NCBI GenBank assembly: GCA_947383005.1
Contig: CANDBT010000046.1
Coordinates: forward strand, 1-34,632
From: an uncultured bacterium
GTDB taxonomy: Bacteria; Bacillota; Clostridia; Lachnospirales; Lachnospiraceae
DNA length: 34,632 nt
Reading direction: 5' to 3'
Made by a program: the position numbers and the translations under genes. Under the pieces are notes generated by a model that saw nothing but the letters and a program-made list of their open reading frames with translations, was not told the DNA's origin and did not search any database. Below are positions 7,414 to 15,175 of this stretch, one piece after another. The first letter of the stretch is position 1. Each line of letters begins with the position of its first letter.

Positions 7414-9443
7414 TAGAAAAAGGATTTCCTTTTGCCCAGTTAAGTGCCATTGCTGAGCAGGAATCCTGGCGTAAAGAAATAAACAGACCGCCTTCTTATA
7501 TCCATAAGTGGTGGGCCCGTAGGCTGGGCAGTATATTCAGGGGACTAATAATCGGAGGATTTGAGGATTCGAACGGAGATTTCTTTGACAAATATTATAA
7601 GCATACAATCTATAAAAACAAGATCGTGTTTGATCCTTTTATGGGAAGCGGCACTACTGTTCATGAAGCCGTTAAACTGGGAGCTAAGGCATTAGGGGCT
7701 GACATTAATCCTGTAGCCGTTTCAATGGTTCGGGCATCACTGGATACATATAGCCGCGAAGACGTAATTGCCACATTTGAACAAATTAAATCGAACTGCA
7801 GTGCAAAAATAAAAAAATATTACAAGGCTCCGTTTCGGGAAGAGATAGTTGATGTTTTATATTATTTTTGGGTAAAAGTGGCTATATGTGGAGAGTGCGG
7901 GACTGAAGTGCCTCTCACAAAAAGCTGTGTATTTTCAAAAAACGCGTATGTGTCTAAAAAGCCAGAAGCAAGAGCATTGTGTCCTCATTGCCTGCATATT
8001 AATAAAGTTCTCTATTCTGATACAAATGCCGAGTGCAAAAAATGCAAGAAACATTTTAACCCGCAGCAAGGCAATGTCAAAGGTTATGATTATATTTGCC
8101 CTGTGTGCGGAAAAAAAGAACGCATAATAGATTATATGCGGCGCAAAGGCAGTACGCCCAGGGAAAAAATGTATGCAAAAATGATTATTGATCATTCTGG
8201 CAAAAAACATTATGTAGATATCGAAGAATCTGATATTCACTTGTATAAGGAAGCTCAGAGAGCGCTTCCCGAATATCAGGAATTTATACCTAATGATAAA
8301 ATACATGATGGAATAAATACCCGGCAAATACTGAATTATCAATACAGATATTGGAGAGAAATGTTTAATGACAGGCAACTGCTGTCTTTTGGTATACTCT
8401 CGAAAGAAATAATGTCTATCAGGGATGAACAATTAAGAAGGTTATTTGCTGTCTTATTGAGTGGAACTTTGGAATTTAATAATATGTTTTGTTCTTTTAA
8501 AGGTGAAGGAACTGGAGCCGTGCGTCCACTATTTTACAATCATATATTGAAGAATGAATTAATGCCATTAGAGGCAAATCCATGGGGACATAAAGCATCA
8601 TCGGGATCTTTTTCAACATTGTTTGAGACAAGAATAAAAAGAATGCTGGATTACAAGGAAAATCCTTTTGAATTAAAAATTCTTCCAGGAAAAAAATCTG
8701 AGAAAGTTTTTCTTAATGGATGCAAAGACGAAGCTAAAGTTGCCACTGAAGAAAACTGGGATGCTGGCAATAGCATAATATTATGTAAAGATTCCGCCCA
8801 CATAGATATCATGGATGAAAGTGTCGATTTGGTTGTAACGGACCCGCCGTTTTTTGATAACGTAAATTATTCTGAGCTGGCAGACTTTTTTTATGTATGG
8901 TTAAAAATGTTTAATATAGGCGTCGGGTCTCTGGATGTCGACTCAACTCGTGGAAAAGAGGATGTTCAAGACAACGAACCAGAGTCATTCTCAAGAAAAC
9001 TATGCGATGTTTTTAAAGAATGCAACAGAGTGTTGAAGCAAGAGGGCAGGCTTATTTTCACATACCACCATTCCCGCACTGAAGGCTGGGTGTCTGTTTA
9101 TAACGCTCTTACAAATGCCAGGTTTTCTATATGCCAGGTTATTCCGCTGAAAGCAGAAATGTCCGTGTCTGTCGCCATTATAGCGGCAAAAGAACCAATT
9201 AACTATGATTTGGTGTTTGTATGCAAAAAGCAGGATGATTTTGAACAAATGTGTTTTCCCTCTGATGTAACAGGCCAATATAATGACTACATTGAGAAAA
9301 TCAAAGAGAAATGCCTCAAATTCTCAGAAGGCGACAAGCTGATTTTAAAATATGGGCTTTCCTTAAAATATTTATCGGAATTGGGAATACAAAATATTGG
9401 TAAAGAGGATATTGAAAAAATTGTAATTACCATAACCAATTGA
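7389..9443 (+). CDS. DNA methyltransferase with zinc ribbons (COG1743 / DUF1156-like)
   Basis: 684 residues. The N-terminus (LIEKGFPFAQLSA, then PPSYIHKWWARRLGS at 34-48) resembles DUF1156-type adenine-specific methylases. The SAM-binding motif FDPFMGSGTT is at 81-90 and the catalytic TDPPF at 484-488, continuing DNVNYSE. About 400 residues separate the motifs. They hold four CxxC knuckles (168/171, 198/201, 216/219, 237/240), enough for two zinc ribbons, and a likely target-recognition region. The motif order, SAM site before catalytic site, is that of amino-methyltransferases modifying N6-adenine or N4-cytosine. Start at 7389: GAGGAG lies 11 bases upstream, inside the nuclease gene. It should modify the host sites cut by the upstream nuclease. 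No specificity subunit, helicase or ATPase gene is adjacent, which argues against BREX or type I/III systems. Confidence 0.88.
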   Translation: MAKQKQRLIEKGFPFAQLSAIAEQESWRKEINRPPSYIHKWWARRLGSIFRGLIIGGFEDSNGDFFDKYYKHTIYKNKIVFDPFMGSGTTVHEAVKLGAKALGADINPVAVSMVRASLDTYSREDVIATFEQIKSNCSAKIKKYYKAPFREEIVDVLYYFWVKVAICGECGTEVPLTKSCVFSKNAYVSKKPEARALCPHCLHINKVLYSDTNAECKKCKKHFNPQQGNVKGYDYICPVCGKKERIIDYMRRKGSTPREKMYAKMIIDHSGKKHYVDIEESDIHLYKEAQRALPEYQEFIPNDKIHDGINTRQILNYQYRYWREMFNDRQLLSFGILSKEIMSIRDEQLRRLFAVLLSGTLEFNNMFCSFKGEGTGAVRPLFYNHILKNELMPLEANPWGHKASSGSFSTLFETRIKRMLDYKENPFELKILPGKKSEKVFLNGCKDEAKVATEENWDAGNSIILCKDSAHIDIMDESVDLVVTDPPFFDNVNYSELADFFYVWLKMFNIGVGSLDVDSTRGKEDVQDNEPESFSRKLCDVFKECNRVLKQEGRLIFTYHHSRTEGWVSVYNALTNARFSICQVIPLKAEMSVSVAIIAAKEPINYDLVFVCKKQDDFEQMCFPSDVTGQYNDYIEKIKEKCLKFSEGDKLILKYGLSLKYLSELGIQNIGKEDIEKIVITITN

Positions 9444-9445
9444 GC

Positions 9446-9460
9446 GTAACCGTTCAAATA
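9446..9460 (+). repeat. gtaaccgttcaaata, second copy
   Basis: An exact 15-base match to 5660-5674, two bases after the methyltransferase stop codon. The other arm of the palindrome seen at 5660 is missing here. Confidence 0.65.
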
Positions 9461-9492
9461 GTGTTTAAAAAATAAAATGTAAAGAAAAACGA

Positions 9493-9512
9493 GGAACAGC
9501 AAATGAAGAACC
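9493..9512 (+). repeat. 20-base near-identical segment, right copy
   Basis: Partner of 6486-6505 (18 of 20 identical). It covers the ribosome site and first codons of the C_GCAxxG_C_C gene. Confidence 0.6.
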
Positions 9513-9976
9513 AGAATATGAATCATCACAAAGAAAAAGCAAAGGCTTATTTTCTGGAAGGTTACAACTGCGCCCAATCCGTACTTCTGGCCTATCATGA
9601 AGAACTTGGCCTGGAAAAAGAAACTGCTGCCCGCCTGGCCAGCTCCTTTGGCGGCGGAATGGGGCGCCTCCGGGAAGTATGCGGCACATTCAGCGGTGTA
9701 CTCCTGGCTGCCAGCCTCTTTTATGGCTACAGCGATCCCAAAGATATGGCCGGAAAAAAGGCCCAATACGAGCGGGTACAGGCTTTGGCCCGCACCTTCC
9801 GGGAACACCATGGCAGCATCATATGCCGTGAACTTCTGGGACTGGATCACCATTCGGATGCCCCCACGCCTTCCCTCCGCACCGCCGAATATTACAAAAA
9901 ACGCCCCTGTGCCGACTTGGCTGCAGATGCCGCACAAATTTTGGAAGATTTCCTGAAGGAAAACCCTCCCCAGTGA
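9503..9976 (+). CDS. C_GCAxxG_C_C family putative redox protein
   Basis: 157 residues matching the family named for its cysteine pattern: GYNCAQSV (Cys23), GGGMGRLREVCGTFSG (Cys60), IICRELLG (Cys108) and RPCADLAADAA (Cys136). The conserved cysteines are thought to bind metal or act in redox chemistry, but substrates are unknown. The family is common in anaerobes. GAGGAA six bases before the ATG supports this start. Base composition returns to the host type from here, so the AT-rich island ends just upstream. No clear terminator separates it from the methyltransferase, so read-through is possible. Confidence 0.85.
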   Translation: MKNQNMNHHKEKAKAYFLEGYNCAQSVLLAYHEELGLEKETAARLASSFGGGMGRLREVCGTFSGVLLAASLFYGYSDPKDMAGKKAQYERVQALARTFREHHGSIICRELLGLDHHSDAPTPSLRTAEYYKKRPCADLAADAAQILEDFLKENPPQ

Positions 9977-10027
9977 CGCTTTGCAGCTCTTTATGACACA
10001 AATTTTATGCTTTTCTTAAATTTGCCG

Positions 10028-10074
10028 AAAATCAATATTAATTTATTGTTTTTCAATAAATTAGTATTGATTTT
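10028..10074. promoter_or_regulatory. Long AT-rich palindrome before the DUF2975/HTH operon
   Basis: Two 21-base arms (10028-10048 and 10054-10074) are complementary at 20 of 21 positions around a loop of five T. It lies 51 bases after the upstream stop codon and 115 bases before the DUF2975 start. It could be a weak terminator for the upstream gene, but its symmetry and AT richness also suit an operator for the HTH protein encoded in the operon. Confidence 0.6.
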
Positions 10075-10108
10075 TGATAATTTCTATGCTATGTTCGTTT
10101 CAGAGTTG

Positions 10109-10142
10109 CTTTTGACCCTGGTATCATGTCGTACAGTCAGCG
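10109..10142 (+). repeat. Dispersed modular repeat: cttttgaccctggtatcat plus adjacent module
   Basis: Bases 10109-10127 equal 3108-3126. Bases 10126-10142 match the reverse complement of 3247-3263 at 16 of 17 positions. This copy joins two modules that lie apart and in opposite orientation in the gap at 3108-3263. Confidence 0.65.
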
Positions 10143-10188
10143 TGGTAAACGCGCATATCTGATCTAATATACTGTAAAGGAGCCTGCA

Positions 10189-10644
10189 ATGAAAGAAAAC
10201 AATCAACCCCTGATCCTGTTCACCAAAAGATTACTGGATTTATTGTTTGGCCTGGGAATTTTGCTGACCTCGGCCATTCCGTTGATTTTCCTCCATGTAG
10301 GAAACTATATTGAAAGTTTTCGCCGGTATTATATTGCCCAAACGGCTCTCTACATGTTTTCCGGTATATTCAGCCTGGCCATTTTATGGGATTTACACCG
10401 CATGCTTGCCACTGTTCTCGCCGACAATGCCTTTATCGATGCCAATGCTGCCTCTTTAAAACGCATGAGCAAATCCGCTTTTCTCATCGCACTGACTTCT
10501 CTTGTACGCATATTTTTCTCACCTACTCCAGCCACGGTAGTCATTATCCTTGTATTTTCCATTGCCGGGCTGTTTTGCCTTGTCTTGTGCCAGGTATTTG
10601 AAAAGGCCATCCAATACAAAAAAGAAAACGATTTAACCATTTAA
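10189..10644 (+). CDS. DUF2975 family membrane protein
   Basis: 151 residues with four predicted membrane helices (about residues 14-36, 47-68, 92-110 and 115-137). The NAFIDANAASLKRMSKSA segment and the VFEKAIQYKKENDLTI end are typical of DUF2975 proteins. They usually sit directly upstream of a small Cro-like regulator, exactly as here. Function is unknown. A signalling or sensory role in concert with the regulator is often assumed. An AAAGGAG site six bases before ATG supports the start. It is the first gene of an operon with the two that follow. Confidence 0.85.
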   Translation: MKENNQPLILFTKRLLDLLFGLGILLTSAIPLIFLHVGNYIESFRRYYIAQTALYMFSGIFSLAILWDLHRMLATVLADNAFIDANAASLKRMSKSAFLIALTSLVRIFFSPTPATVVIILVFSIAGLFCLVLCQVFEKAIQYKKENDLTI

Positions 10645-10671
10645 CCGGCCAACTAAAACAAGGAGATATAT

Positions 10672-10890
10672 ATGGGAATCATCATCAATTTAGACGTAGT
10701 CATGGCGAGAAGAAAAATCGGTCTCACGGAACTTTCCCGAAAAGTAGACATCACTATGGCCAATCTGTCTGTTCTTAAAAACAATAAAGCAAAAGCCATC
10801 CGCTTTTCTACCCTGGAAGCTATCTGCCAGGCCCTGGACTGCCAGCCTGGCGACATTATTACTTATGTAAAAGAGGAGGAACCATCATGA
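10672..10890 (+). CDS. Small Cro/CI-type HTH transcriptional regulator (YozG-like)
   Basis: 72 residues forming little more than one helix-turn-helix: ARRKIGLTELSRKVDITMANLSVLKNNKAKAIRF, then STLEAICQALDCQPGDIITY. This matches the YozG-like XRE regulators paired with DUF2975 membrane proteins. AAGGAG lies six bases before the ATG. The gene is 27 bases after DUF2975 and its stop overlaps the next start as ATGA, so all three genes should be cotranscribed. The 21-bp palindrome at 10028 is a candidate binding site, by inference only. Confidence 0.92.
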   Translation: MGIIINLDVVMARRKIGLTELSRKVDITMANLSVLKNNKAKAIRFSTLEAICQALDCQPGDIITYVKEEEPS

Positions 10891-12392
10891 GCAATTTGTC
10901 CAAAGAAGAAAAATCCCTGCGTTTAAAACCAATTCGGGACAATTTCCCCTTTTTTGCGGGAATCAGCCTGTTTTTCGGACTGCTGTATTCTTTCTGCCTT
11001 TATCGCAATCCCTGCGGCATTACTTTCCCTTTGCTGGTCACAGCCGGCTGCGGATGCTGCCTGGCTGTCTGCAAAAAACTGTCTGTCCCCATCAAAAAAG
11101 GAAGCTGGTTCCTTTTGGCCATAGCCATGCTTATCGGTATTTCCACCTTCCTCACCGCCAATCCTTTTATACACTTTTTTAATAAAGTTGCCTTAATCCT
11201 GCTATGCGCCGTGTTTGCCCTCCATCAATGCTATAACGAAAAGCATTGGAACTTAGGCAAGTATTCGGCCTCCATCCTATTGTTTTTTTGTCAGGCTCTG
11301 GCCGCCTTGCCGATACCCTTAATGCATGCGTTCCATTACAGAAAAGAAGCAGGCTCCCCAAATTACATTATACTTTTGCTGTTTGCCCTGGGCTTTATCG
11401 TCGCCATGCCCATATCCCTGATTTTGATTGTCCTTTTATCCCAGGCGGATGCTGTATTTTATTCCATGGTAATATGGTGCCTCAAACCGCTCTTTTTCCC
11501 CGGCCCTCTGATTGTTATTGCTTTTCAGATTGCCTTCGGCGCCCTGGCTCTGTACTGCATAACCTGTTGCTGCTGCCTTGGCAAAATCCCGGAAACCGTA
11601 CCCAACCGGCAATTTATCCATCCGGCCGTGGCCGCCGCCTGCACAGGAAGCATTTCGCTGCTTTATCTGCTATTTTGTGCTATCCAGATTGTTTACCTGT
11701 TTCTCGGAAAAGGCAGCCTCCCGGAAGGTTACACCTACTCTTCCTATGCCCGGCAAGGATTTTTCCAGCTTTTGTCCGTTGCATTTTTTAACCTGGCAAT
11801 GATACTGTTCTGCTTAAAATACGTCCGGCCTCATCCGGCGCTGCGGCTAATCCTGAGCGTTATCTGCGGCTGTACGTATATCCTTATTGCTTCCGCCGCT
11901 TACCGGATGATGCTTTATGTGGGCGAATACCATTTGACCCGTCTACGAATACTGGTATTGTGGTTTTTGGCCCTCCTTTTTGTCCTGATGGCCGGAGTCA
12001 CGCTGATTCTGTGGAAACCGAAGTTCCCTTTATCCTGGTTTTTTATCGCCACCGTATCAATTTTTTATGTCGGCTTGTCGCTGGCACGTCCGGATGCCAT
12101 CATTGCCCGGGATTACGTAAGCCGCATAGAGCCTGACTCAATAACCGTGCTTCAGCTTAAATATCTGTCCGAAAATTTATCTGCCGACGCCGCGCCCGCC
12201 GTCTCCTCTTTAGGTTTTTCCCTGGATGAGCTCCAGCAACGAATCGGCACCTACCCCGGGACAGGATGGTTCTGGACCATAGCCCGTCACCCTGGCCCCA
12301 AACATCACTACACCTATCCGGACAGTATCCGGACCTGGAACTATTCCATTGGGACGGCCCGTCAGCTTTTTGGGGAAAAAGCAAATAAATAA
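10887..12392 (+). CDS. Large polytopic membrane protein, DUF4153/DUF4173-like
   Basis: 501 residues with about 11-12 membrane helices, then a soluble tail of about 100 residues after residue 400. The pattern YTYSSYARQGFFQLLSVAFFNL and YHLTRLRILVLWFLALLFVLMAG is what I associate with DUF4173/DUF4153 proteins, which often sit beside DUF2975 and YozG-like genes. The tail includes DAIIARDYVSRI, consistent with a short post-membrane domain of the family. Function is unknown. The start overlaps the HTH stop by four bases (ATGA), with AGAGGAGG-like purines before it. The family name is less certain than the membrane nature. Confidence 0.78.
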   Translation: MSNLSKEEKSLRLKPIRDNFPFFAGISLFFGLLYSFCLYRNPCGITFPLLVTAGCGCCLAVCKKLSVPIKKGSWFLLAIAMLIGISTFLTANPFIHFFNKVALILLCAVFALHQCYNEKHWNLGKYSASILLFFCQALAALPIPLMHAFHYRKEAGSPNYIILLLFALGFIVAMPISLILIVLLSQADAVFYSMVIWCLKPLFFPGPLIVIAFQIAFGALALYCITCCCCLGKIPETVPNRQFIHPAVAAACTGSISLLYLLFCAIQIVYLFLGKGSLPEGYTYSSYARQGFFQLLSVAFFNLAMILFCLKYVRPHPALRLILSVICGCTYILIASAAYRMMLYVGEYHLTRLRILVLWFLALLFVLMAGVTLILWKPKFPLSWFFIATVSIFYVGLSLARPDAIIARDYVSRIEPDSITVLQLKYLSENLSADAAPAVSSLGFSLDELQQRIGTYPGTGWFWTIARHPGPKHHYTYPDSIRTWNYSIGTARQLFGEKANK

Positions 12393-12454
12393 CTGCCTGT
12401 TTATGAAAATTTTATTCTTTTTTACACAAAAGACTATCGATTTTTCTTATTTTG

Positions 12455-12463
12455 TGGTACAAT
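12455..12463 (+). promoter_or_regulatory. Extended -10 promoter candidate for glgCD
   Basis: TGGTACAAT (12455-12463) matches an extended -10. No good -35 hexamer is found at 16-18 bases upstream. It would give a leader of about 140 bases before glgC, which contains the hairpins described next. Confidence 0.4.
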
Positions 12464-12537
12464 TTCAATATTAGCAACGGGCATTGGTCAATTACGCATC
12501 ATACCGGATGGATTGCCCGATTCTAAGTAACAAAAAA

Positions 12538-12585
12538 GTAACCGTTCAGACAGGGCATCATTTTACCCGCCATCTGAATTGTTAC
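12538..12585 (+). promoter_or_regulatory. Large hairpin in the glgC leader, gtaaccgttca family
   Basis: GTAACCGTTCAGA at 12538-12550 pairs with TCTGAATTGTTAC at 12573-12585, with one G-T and one mismatch. An inner GGG/CCC stem sits in the loop. It ends just ten bases before the GGGGGAG ribosome site of glgC. Its left arm shares GTAACCGTTCA with 5660 and 9446. A second inverted repeat, CGGGCA/TGCCCG, lies upstream at 12478-12519. It could be a repeat hitch-hiking in the leader or a leader control structure. Confidence 0.55.
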
Positions 12586-12608
12586 ACAAAAATCAGGGGG
12601 AGATTAAA

Positions 12609-13817
12609 ATGGCAAAAGAAATGATTGCAATGCTTCTTGCCGGCGGACAGGGTTCACGTCTTTATGCACTGACCCAAAAGCTGGCAAAACCTGCAGTTCC
12701 TTTTGGCGGAAAATATCGTATTATCGATTTCCCGTTATCGAACTGTGTCAACTCCGGCATCGATACCGTGGGTATCCTTACCCAATACCAGCCACTGGTT
12801 CTGAATGAATATATTGGCAACGGACAACCGTGGGATCTGGATCGTCTTCATGGCGGCGTTCATGTTCTTCCGCCTTACCAGCAGGCTTCCGGTTCTGATT
12901 GGTACAAGGGTACCGCCAATGCTATTTATCAGAACATTTCCTTTATTGAACGCTACAACCCTCAATATGTGATCATCCTCTCCGGAGACCAGATCTGCAA
13001 GCAGGATTACAGCGATTTCCTTCGTTTTCACAAGGAAAAAGGCGCTGAATTCAGCGTAGCCGTTATGGAAGTTCCGTGGGATGAGGCTTCCCGTTTTGGC
13101 CTGATGGTTGCCGACGAGAACGACAAGATAACTGAATTCCAGGAGAAGCCGAAGAATCCGAAATCCAACCTCGCTTCCATGGGTATCTATATCTTTAACT
13201 GGGATATCCTGAAAAAATACCTGGTAGAAGATGAGGCCGATCCTAACTCCGAAAACGACTTTGGCAACAACATTATCCCCAATCTGCTGCGTGACGGCCG
13301 CAATATGTATGCTTATCATTTCAGCGGGTACTGGAAAGATGTGGGGACAATCTCCTCACTTTGGGAAGCCAACATGGAAGTCCTTGACCCGGAGCACAGC
13401 GGCATTAACCTGTTTGACGAAAACTGGAAAATCTACAGCCGCAACAGCGGTATGACCGGACATCGGATCAGCAGCGATGCTGTCGTGGAAAACTGCATGA
13501 TCACCGACGGCTGCCGTATTTCCGGTACCGTAAAACATTCCATCCTCTTCGCCGGCGTCACGGTAGAACCAGGCGCTCAGGTTGAAGACGCGGTAGTTAT
13601 GGGCGGCACCACCATTAAGGCCGGCGCCGTAGTTAAACATTGTATTGTGGCAGAGAACGTAGTAATCGGGGAAAACGCCGTAGTGGGCGCTATGCCTTCA
13701 GACGGCGAGAAGGGCGTAGCTACCATAGGTTCCGGCGTCTATGTAGGTGACAACGCAAAAATCGGCCCCAATGCCATGGTCAGCAGTAATGTGAAAGGCG
13801 GTGAAGAACAATGGTAA
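12609..13817 (+). CDS. glgC: Glucose-1-phosphate adenylyltransferase, catalytic subunit GlgC
   Basis: 402 residues. It makes ADP-glucose from ATP and glucose-1-phosphate, the committed step of bacterial glycogen synthesis. The nucleotide loop [20 protein letters not shown] is intact, as are [21 protein letters not shown] and GYWKDVGT. A left-handed beta-helix of hexapeptide-like repeats fills the C-terminal third. ATG at 12609 is preferred to one ten codons upstream because GGGGGAG lies six bases before it and the family begins [13 protein letters not shown]. The stop codon overlaps glgD by seven bases, so the two subunits should be made in a coupled way. Confidence 0.97.
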   Translation: MAKEMIAMLLAGGQGSRLYALTQKLAKPAVPFGGKYRIIDFPLSNCVNSGIDTVGILTQYQPLVLNEYIGNGQPWDLDRLHGGVHVLPPYQQASGSDWYKGTANAIYQNISFIERYNPQYVIILSGDQICKQDYSDFLRFHKEKGAEFSVAVMEVPWDEASRFGLMVADENDKITEFQEKPKNPKSNLASMGIYIFNWDILKKYLVEDEADPNSENDFGNNIIPNLLRDGRNMYAYHFSGYWKDVGTISSLWEANMEVLDPEHSGINLFDENWKIYSRNSGMTGHRISSDAVVENCMITDGCRISGTVKHSILFAGVTVEPGAQVEDAVVMGGTTIKAGAVVKHCIVAENVVIGENAVVGAMPSDGEKGVATIGSGVYVGDNAKIGPNAMVSSNVKGGEEQW

Positions 13818-14953
13818 ATTCCAATGCAGATGCCCTGGGTATCATTTTCCCAAACACTTATGACAGCTTGGTTCCCGAACTGGTCAGCGAGCGTTTGATG
13901 GCTTCCATCCCGTTTGCAGGCCGTTACCGCATGGTGGACTTCATTTTATCCAGCATGGTAAACAGCGGAATCGGAAACATTTCCCTGGTTGTTCGTAAAA
14001 ACTATCACTCCCTGATGGATCATTTGGGTTCCGGCCGTGAGTGGGATCTTACCCGTAAAAATGGCGGTTTGAATATTGTTCCTCCCTTTGCCCAGAAAAA
14101 TATAAAAATGTATACAGGCCGTGTGGAGGCATTGGCCAGCATTTTGACCTTCTTGAAGTCCCAGAAAGAAAAATATGTGGTAATGTCCGATGCCAACATT
14201 GCCGTAAACTTTGATTTTAAAGCGTTTATGGATGCCCATATCAAAAGCGGCGCTGACATAACTGTTGCCTATTCAAAAGATGAGATACCGGCAGGCGTAC
14301 GCAAAAAAGACGATGTTACTGCCGACATGTACTTTACCTTTGATATTAAAGACGGCCGTGTAGTGAAAATGGACATCAACTCCAAGGAAAACGGCGTTAA
14401 GAATCTCTCTATGAATATTTACATCATGGAACGGGAACTGCTGATTAAGCAAATCAATACCGCTTATCTCCATGGGCATTCCTATTTTGAGAGAGATATC
14501 CTGGCCACACAGCTTGATACTTTAAATATACAGGCATTCTGTCATGACGGCTACCTGGCTCGGGTATGCGATTTGAACAGTTACTTCGAGGAGAATATGA
14601 AGCTTCTCGATGAAGCCAACCTGGATGCCCTGTTCTCAGGAGATTCCATTTATACCAAGATTCGTGATGACAACCCGTCCCGCTACATTGGCAATGCCAA
14701 AGTTAAAAACGTTGTAGCTGCTGATGGTTGTGTGATCGAAGGTGAAGCGGAAAATTGTATGCTGTTCCGTGGTGTCAAGATCGGCAAAGGCGCAAAAGTT
14801 AAAAATTGCGTGCTGATGCAGGATACCGTAGTCGAAGACGGCGCTACTTTGGAATACATTATCTCCGATAAAAATGTTACCTTTACGGCCAATAAAGAAC
14901 TGAAAGGCAGCGACAGCTTCCCTGTATATGTTTCTAAACATCAAACTGTATAA
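13811..14953 (+). CDS. glgD: GlgD, regulatory subunit of ADP-glucose pyrophosphorylase
   Basis: 380 residues, homologous to GlgC along its length but with catalytic features lost. The N-terminus reads [13 protein letters not shown] where GlgC has its GGxGxRL loop, and MSDANI replaces SGDQ. In Firmicutes GlgD forms a heterotetramer with GlgC and alters its activity and effector response. [21 protein letters not shown] and the C-terminal beta-helix repeats are kept. It starts inside the end of glgC (ATGGTAA overlap) and is followed by a strong terminator, making a two-gene operon. The rest of the glycogen pathway is not in the window. Confidence 0.96.
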   Translation: MVNSNADALGIIFPNTYDSLVPELVSERLMASIPFAGRYRMVDFILSSMVNSGIGNISLVVRKNYHSLMDHLGSGREWDLTRKNGGLNIVPPFAQKNIKMYTGRVEALASILTFLKSQKEKYVVMSDANIAVNFDFKAFMDAHIKSGADITVAYSKDEIPAGVRKKDDVTADMYFTFDIKDGRVVKMDINSKENGVKNLSMNIYIMERELLIKQINTAYLHGHSYFERDILATQLDTLNIQAFCHDGYLARVCDLNSYFEENMKLLDEANLDALFSGDSIYTKIRDDNPSRYIGNAKVKNVVAADGCVIEGEAENCMLFRGVKIGKGAKVKNCVLMQDTVVEDGATLEYIISDKNVTFTANKELKGSDSFPVYVSKHQTV

Positions 14954-14970
14954 GCAGTTCTTTCCAACAA

Positions 14971-15012
14971 AGGGGGCTGTCGTCGGTTAATCCCGATTCC
15001 AGCCCCCTGTTT
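14971..15012 (+). terminator. Rho-independent terminator after glgD
   Basis: AGGGGGCTG at 14971-14979 pairs with CAGCCCCCT at 15000-15008, and an inner TCGG/CCGA stem tightens the loop. Downstream is GTTTATG. On the other strand the stem is followed by TTTGTTGG, so it may also stop addA transcripts. Confidence 0.8.
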
Positions 15013-15067
15013 ATGTCCTCCTGTCTCCCGGAGGATGCACACGGAATGCAGAATCAGCATTCCGACG

Positions 15068-15121
15068 CTGTATGGTCAGCACGCAAATACCCTCGCTTCG
15101 CTGGGGCAGACTCTGCGCAGA
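15068..15121 (+). repeat. Dispersed intergenic repeat, plus-strand copy
   Basis: 15088-15121 is identical over 34 bases to the minus strand of 3206-3239. The similarity weakens but continues upstream (tatggtcagc...gcaaatac against tacggtcagc...gcaagtac). It lies between the glgD terminator and the end of addA. Confidence 0.75.
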
Positions 15122-15175
15122 CCTACTATAAGGGTTCGATACTTTCACAGCACCCCCATGCCTGCCAATCAACAC

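Noticed and set aside
6412-9443. BREX, DISARM or type I restriction locus
   Set aside because: No ATPase, helicase, phosphatase-like or specificity-subunit gene is adjacent; only the nuclease-like and methyltransferase genes are present.
5660-9460. Integrative element bounded by attachment sites at the 15-base repeats
   Set aside because: No integrase, recombinase or transposase gene lies between, and the motif also occurs elsewhere as a hairpin repeat. Kept only as a recombination possibility.
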